Source: Candidatus Geothrix odensensis
GTDB taxonomy: Bacteria; Acidobacteriota; Holophagae; Holophagales; Holophagaceae
Direction: 5' to 3'
Assembly (NCBI GenBank): GCA_016714685.1
Contig: JADKCH010000004.1
Span: 1-64,000, forward strand
Length of the DNA: 64,000 bases
Part shown: positions 62,592-64,000 of the stretch, in pieces
How positions within the stretch are numbered: position 1 is the first letter of the stretch
Layout of the letters: the number at the start of each line of letters is the position of its first letter
Translations under genes and position numbers: made by a program
The notes under the pieces: model-generated
Databases searched by the model: none
What the model was told of the DNA's origin: nothing
What the model saw: only the letters and a program-made list of their open reading frames with translations

Positions 62592-63733
62592 CGGCTCTTT
62601 CGGAACCCAGAACGCGGCTCCTCACCCGCAGCTTCGCCCTGGTCTGGGCACTCACCTTCGTCACCTTCTTTGCCGCCTTCCAGCTCTTCCCCACGGTGCC
62701 GCTGCGCCTGCGGGAGCTGGGTGCGAGTCTGGCGGAGAGTGGCCGCTTCATGAGCCTCTTCACCGCGGGCAGCGCCATCGGAGCACTGTTCACGGGCCCC
62801 CTCGGCGACCGGGTGGGGCACCGGCGGCTGGTGGTCACCTGCGCCCTGCTCTACGCCTGCTTCCTGGGTGGCTATGCCCTGCTGACCTCGCGGTGGGGCT
62901 TCTACCTGCTGGCCTTCCCCCACGGCATCGTCTGGTCGGGCCTGCTGACGGCCACCATGGCCTCGCTGGCCCACGTGCTGCCGGAGGACCGCCGGGCCGA
63001 TGGCCTCAGCCTCTACGGCCTGGCCAGCCCCGGCGGCGTCATCGTGGGTCCCCTGCTGGGTCTGTGGATCTTCCAGCACGGGGGCTTCGCGCCCATCGGC
63101 TGGTACCTGGCCGCCCTCTTCCTCCTGCTGGGCCTCCTGGGCACCACCCTGCCCGCGGACCATCCCCATGGCCGGGCGGAGGGCTTCAAGTGGCCGAATG
63201 CCGCCGTCCTCGCCCCCTGCCTGGTGCTGTTCTGCGTGGCCCTGGGCTACGGCGCCCTGGGCAGCTACACGGCCCAGGAGGGCCTGGCCCTGGGGATGCC
63301 CCTGCCCTCCGCCTTCCTCTCCTTCATGGCCGTGGGCATGGTGCTCATGCGCATCATCATGCTCAAGCGCGGCTTCGGCCGGCGCCCCATCCGCAAGCTG
63401 CCGGGCATGCTGGTCGGCGCCTTCGCCGGCATGGCCCTGCTGGCGCTGCTGCCCGGCGGCATGGTGCGGCACATGGCCTCGGCGCTGCTCTACGGCGCGG
63501 GCTACAGCATGCTGCACACCCTGCTCAACGCCAAGCTGCTGGAATCCGTGGATCCCCAGCGGCGCGGCTCCGCCTTCGGCGCCCTGCTCTTCGCCTTCGA
63601 CGCGGGCATCGGGCTGGGCAGCTTCAGCCTCGGCTGGGTGATCGGTCACCATGGCTACCGGCTGGGCTGGGGTCTGGGTGCCGTGGCCATGCTCGCGGCG
63701 CTGCCCACGGCGTTGAGGCTGGGCAAGGACTGA
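62588..63733 (+). CDS. MFS transporter (second of a tandem pair)
   Basis: 381 residues with 12 predicted helices. RLRELGASLAESGRFMSLFTAGSA and FTGPLGDRVGHRRLVV are near-identical in pattern to the first copy, and SLYGLASPGGVIVGPLLGLW parallels SLFGLTGPGGVAVGPLVGLW there. The ATG at 62588 follows AGGAGGT and overlaps the micro-ORF stop; longer in-frame starts would run through the repeat. The pair probably arose by tandem duplication, with the repeat between them. Substrates may differ or be used as a heteromer; unknown. Confidence 0.9.
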   Translation: MTALSEPRTRLLTRSFALVWALTFVTFFAAFQLFPTVPLRLRELGASLAESGRFMSLFTAGSAIGALFTGPLGDRVGHRRLVVTCALLYACFLGGYALLTSRWGFYLLAFPHGIVWSGLLTATMASLAHVLPEDRRADGLSLYGLASPGGVIVGPLLGLWIFQHGGFAPIGWYLAALFLLLGLLGTTLPADHPHGRAEGFKWPNAAVLAPCLVLFCVALGYGALGSYTAQEGLALGMPLPSAFLSFMAVGMVLMRIIMLKRGFGRRPIRKLPGMLVGAFAGMALLALLPGGMVRHMASALLYGAGYSMLHTLLNAKLLESVDPQRRGSAFGALLFAFDAGIGLGSFSLGWVIGHHGYRLGWGLGAVAMLAALPTALRLGKD

Positions 63734-64000
63734 TCAGGCCCGCCGATGGACCTTGTGCACGGAAGCCTGGTCCAGGCACTTCACGAGCATCTCGTCGATG
63801 TTCACGTGGTCCGGCAGCATGAGGCACCAGCGCACACACTCGGCCACGTCGTTCGCCGTGAGGGGCCTGGTGCCCTGGTAGACCGCGGCGGCCTTGGCAT
63901 CATCCTTGAGCCGCACGTTCGAGAACTCGGTCTCGGCCATGCCGGGATCCACGGAGGTCACACGGATCTGCTCTCCGCACAACTCCAGGCGCAGGCTGTG
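63734..64000 (-). CDS. Short-chain dehydrogenase, C-terminal part only (N-terminus outside window)
   Basis: 88 residues are visible, the C-terminal third of a classical SDR: HSLRLELCGEQIRVTSVDPGM, AETEFSNVRLKDDAKAAAVYQG and LTANDVAECVRWCLMLPDHV. These are the sequences that follow the YxxxK site in YdfG/serine-dehydrogenase-like SDRs (PGMVETEFS, LT..D.A..V.W....P.HV). The cofactor and catalytic part lies past base 64000. Convergent and touching the second MFS gene (stop to stop, zero gap). Confidence 0.85.
   Translation of the reverse strand, partial: HSLRLELCGEQIRVTSVDPGMAETEFSNVRLKDDAKAAAVYQGTRPLTANDVAECVRWCLMLPDHVNIDEMLVKCLDQASVHKVHRRA

Noticed and set aside
60812..63652. Open frame of 946 codons on the minus strand opposite the MFS pair
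   Set aside because: Composition is Gln/Gly/Ala/His-rich with no motif; the plus-strand frames are full-length transporters with their own ribosome sites.

Overview
The window is a high-GC, densely coded chromosomal segment from a Gram-negative bacterium. LpxD, AmpG, MurJ, a TonB-dependent receptor and several lipoprotein or signal-peptide genes show an outer membrane. Gene content and style (many hybrid PAS histidine kinases, HDOD and HD-GYP proteins, AcnB, S9 and DUF5117-type secreted peptidases, heptamer spacer repeats) suggest an Acidobacteriota of the Holophagae/Geothrix type; this assignment is inference. I see no IS element, phage gene, CRISPR array or rRNA. There is one tRNA, tRNA-Thr(UGU). 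No gap between genes exceeds 300 bases.

Layout. 1-2116 (minus): split-transketolase C-terminal subunit, a small PH-like protein and a Hanks-type kinase cut by the window edge. 2241-5698: membrane protein plus HrpB helicase. 5871-7501: HpaI-type aldolase, GNAT acetyltransferase, AcpS. 7559-15124: an eight-gene plus-strand signalling cluster (CheR, two HDOD proteins, CheB, a FliK-like protein, a HisKA_2 kinase, a REC-PAS-kinase-REC hybrid) with no CheA, CheW or receptor. 15214-18562: LpxD, divergent Lgt, RluD-type pseudouridine synthase, membrane rhodanese. 18566-23106 (minus): NTF2-like secreted protein, AmpG, DUF2231 membrane protein, acetyl-CoA synthetase. 23236-32149: small enzymes, a rhomboid protease, a Cache sensor, arylamine N-acetyltransferase, DinB proteins, gamma-glutamyltransferase. 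32259-35744: hybrid kinase and HD-GYP phosphodiesterase. 35899-41770: AcnB, RibH, NusB, AccB, AccC, tRNA-Thr. 41878-51789: hemerythrin, MurJ, FadD-like ligase, S9 peptidase, hybrid kinase, Dtd. 51965-59378: outer-membrane barrel protein behind a sigma-54-like promoter, zinc metalloprotease with a likely 5' frameshift, TonB receptor, lipocalin, hydrolase, DinB. 59616-64000: acyl-CoA carboxyltransferase, two MFS paralogues separated by a duplicated 65-bp element carrying two coupled micro-ORFs, and an SDR cut by the window edge.

How it fits together. Most genes are housekeeping or envelope functions. The accessory interest lies in signalling: three hybrid kinases, one HisKA_2 kinase, an HD-GYP protein, a Cache protein ending in a Cys4 motif, and the CheR/CheB/HDOD cluster whose CheB linker carries a 12-base C tract that could switch the methylesterase domain out of frame.

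Nothing here is a clear-cut new defence or biosynthetic system. The best candidates for something undescribed are the che-like cluster with its homopolymer, the micro-ORF repeat between the MFS genes, the split reading frame of the metalloprotease, and a nested hairpin upstream of murJ. All functional calls come from reading translated sequence and motifs; no database search was run.
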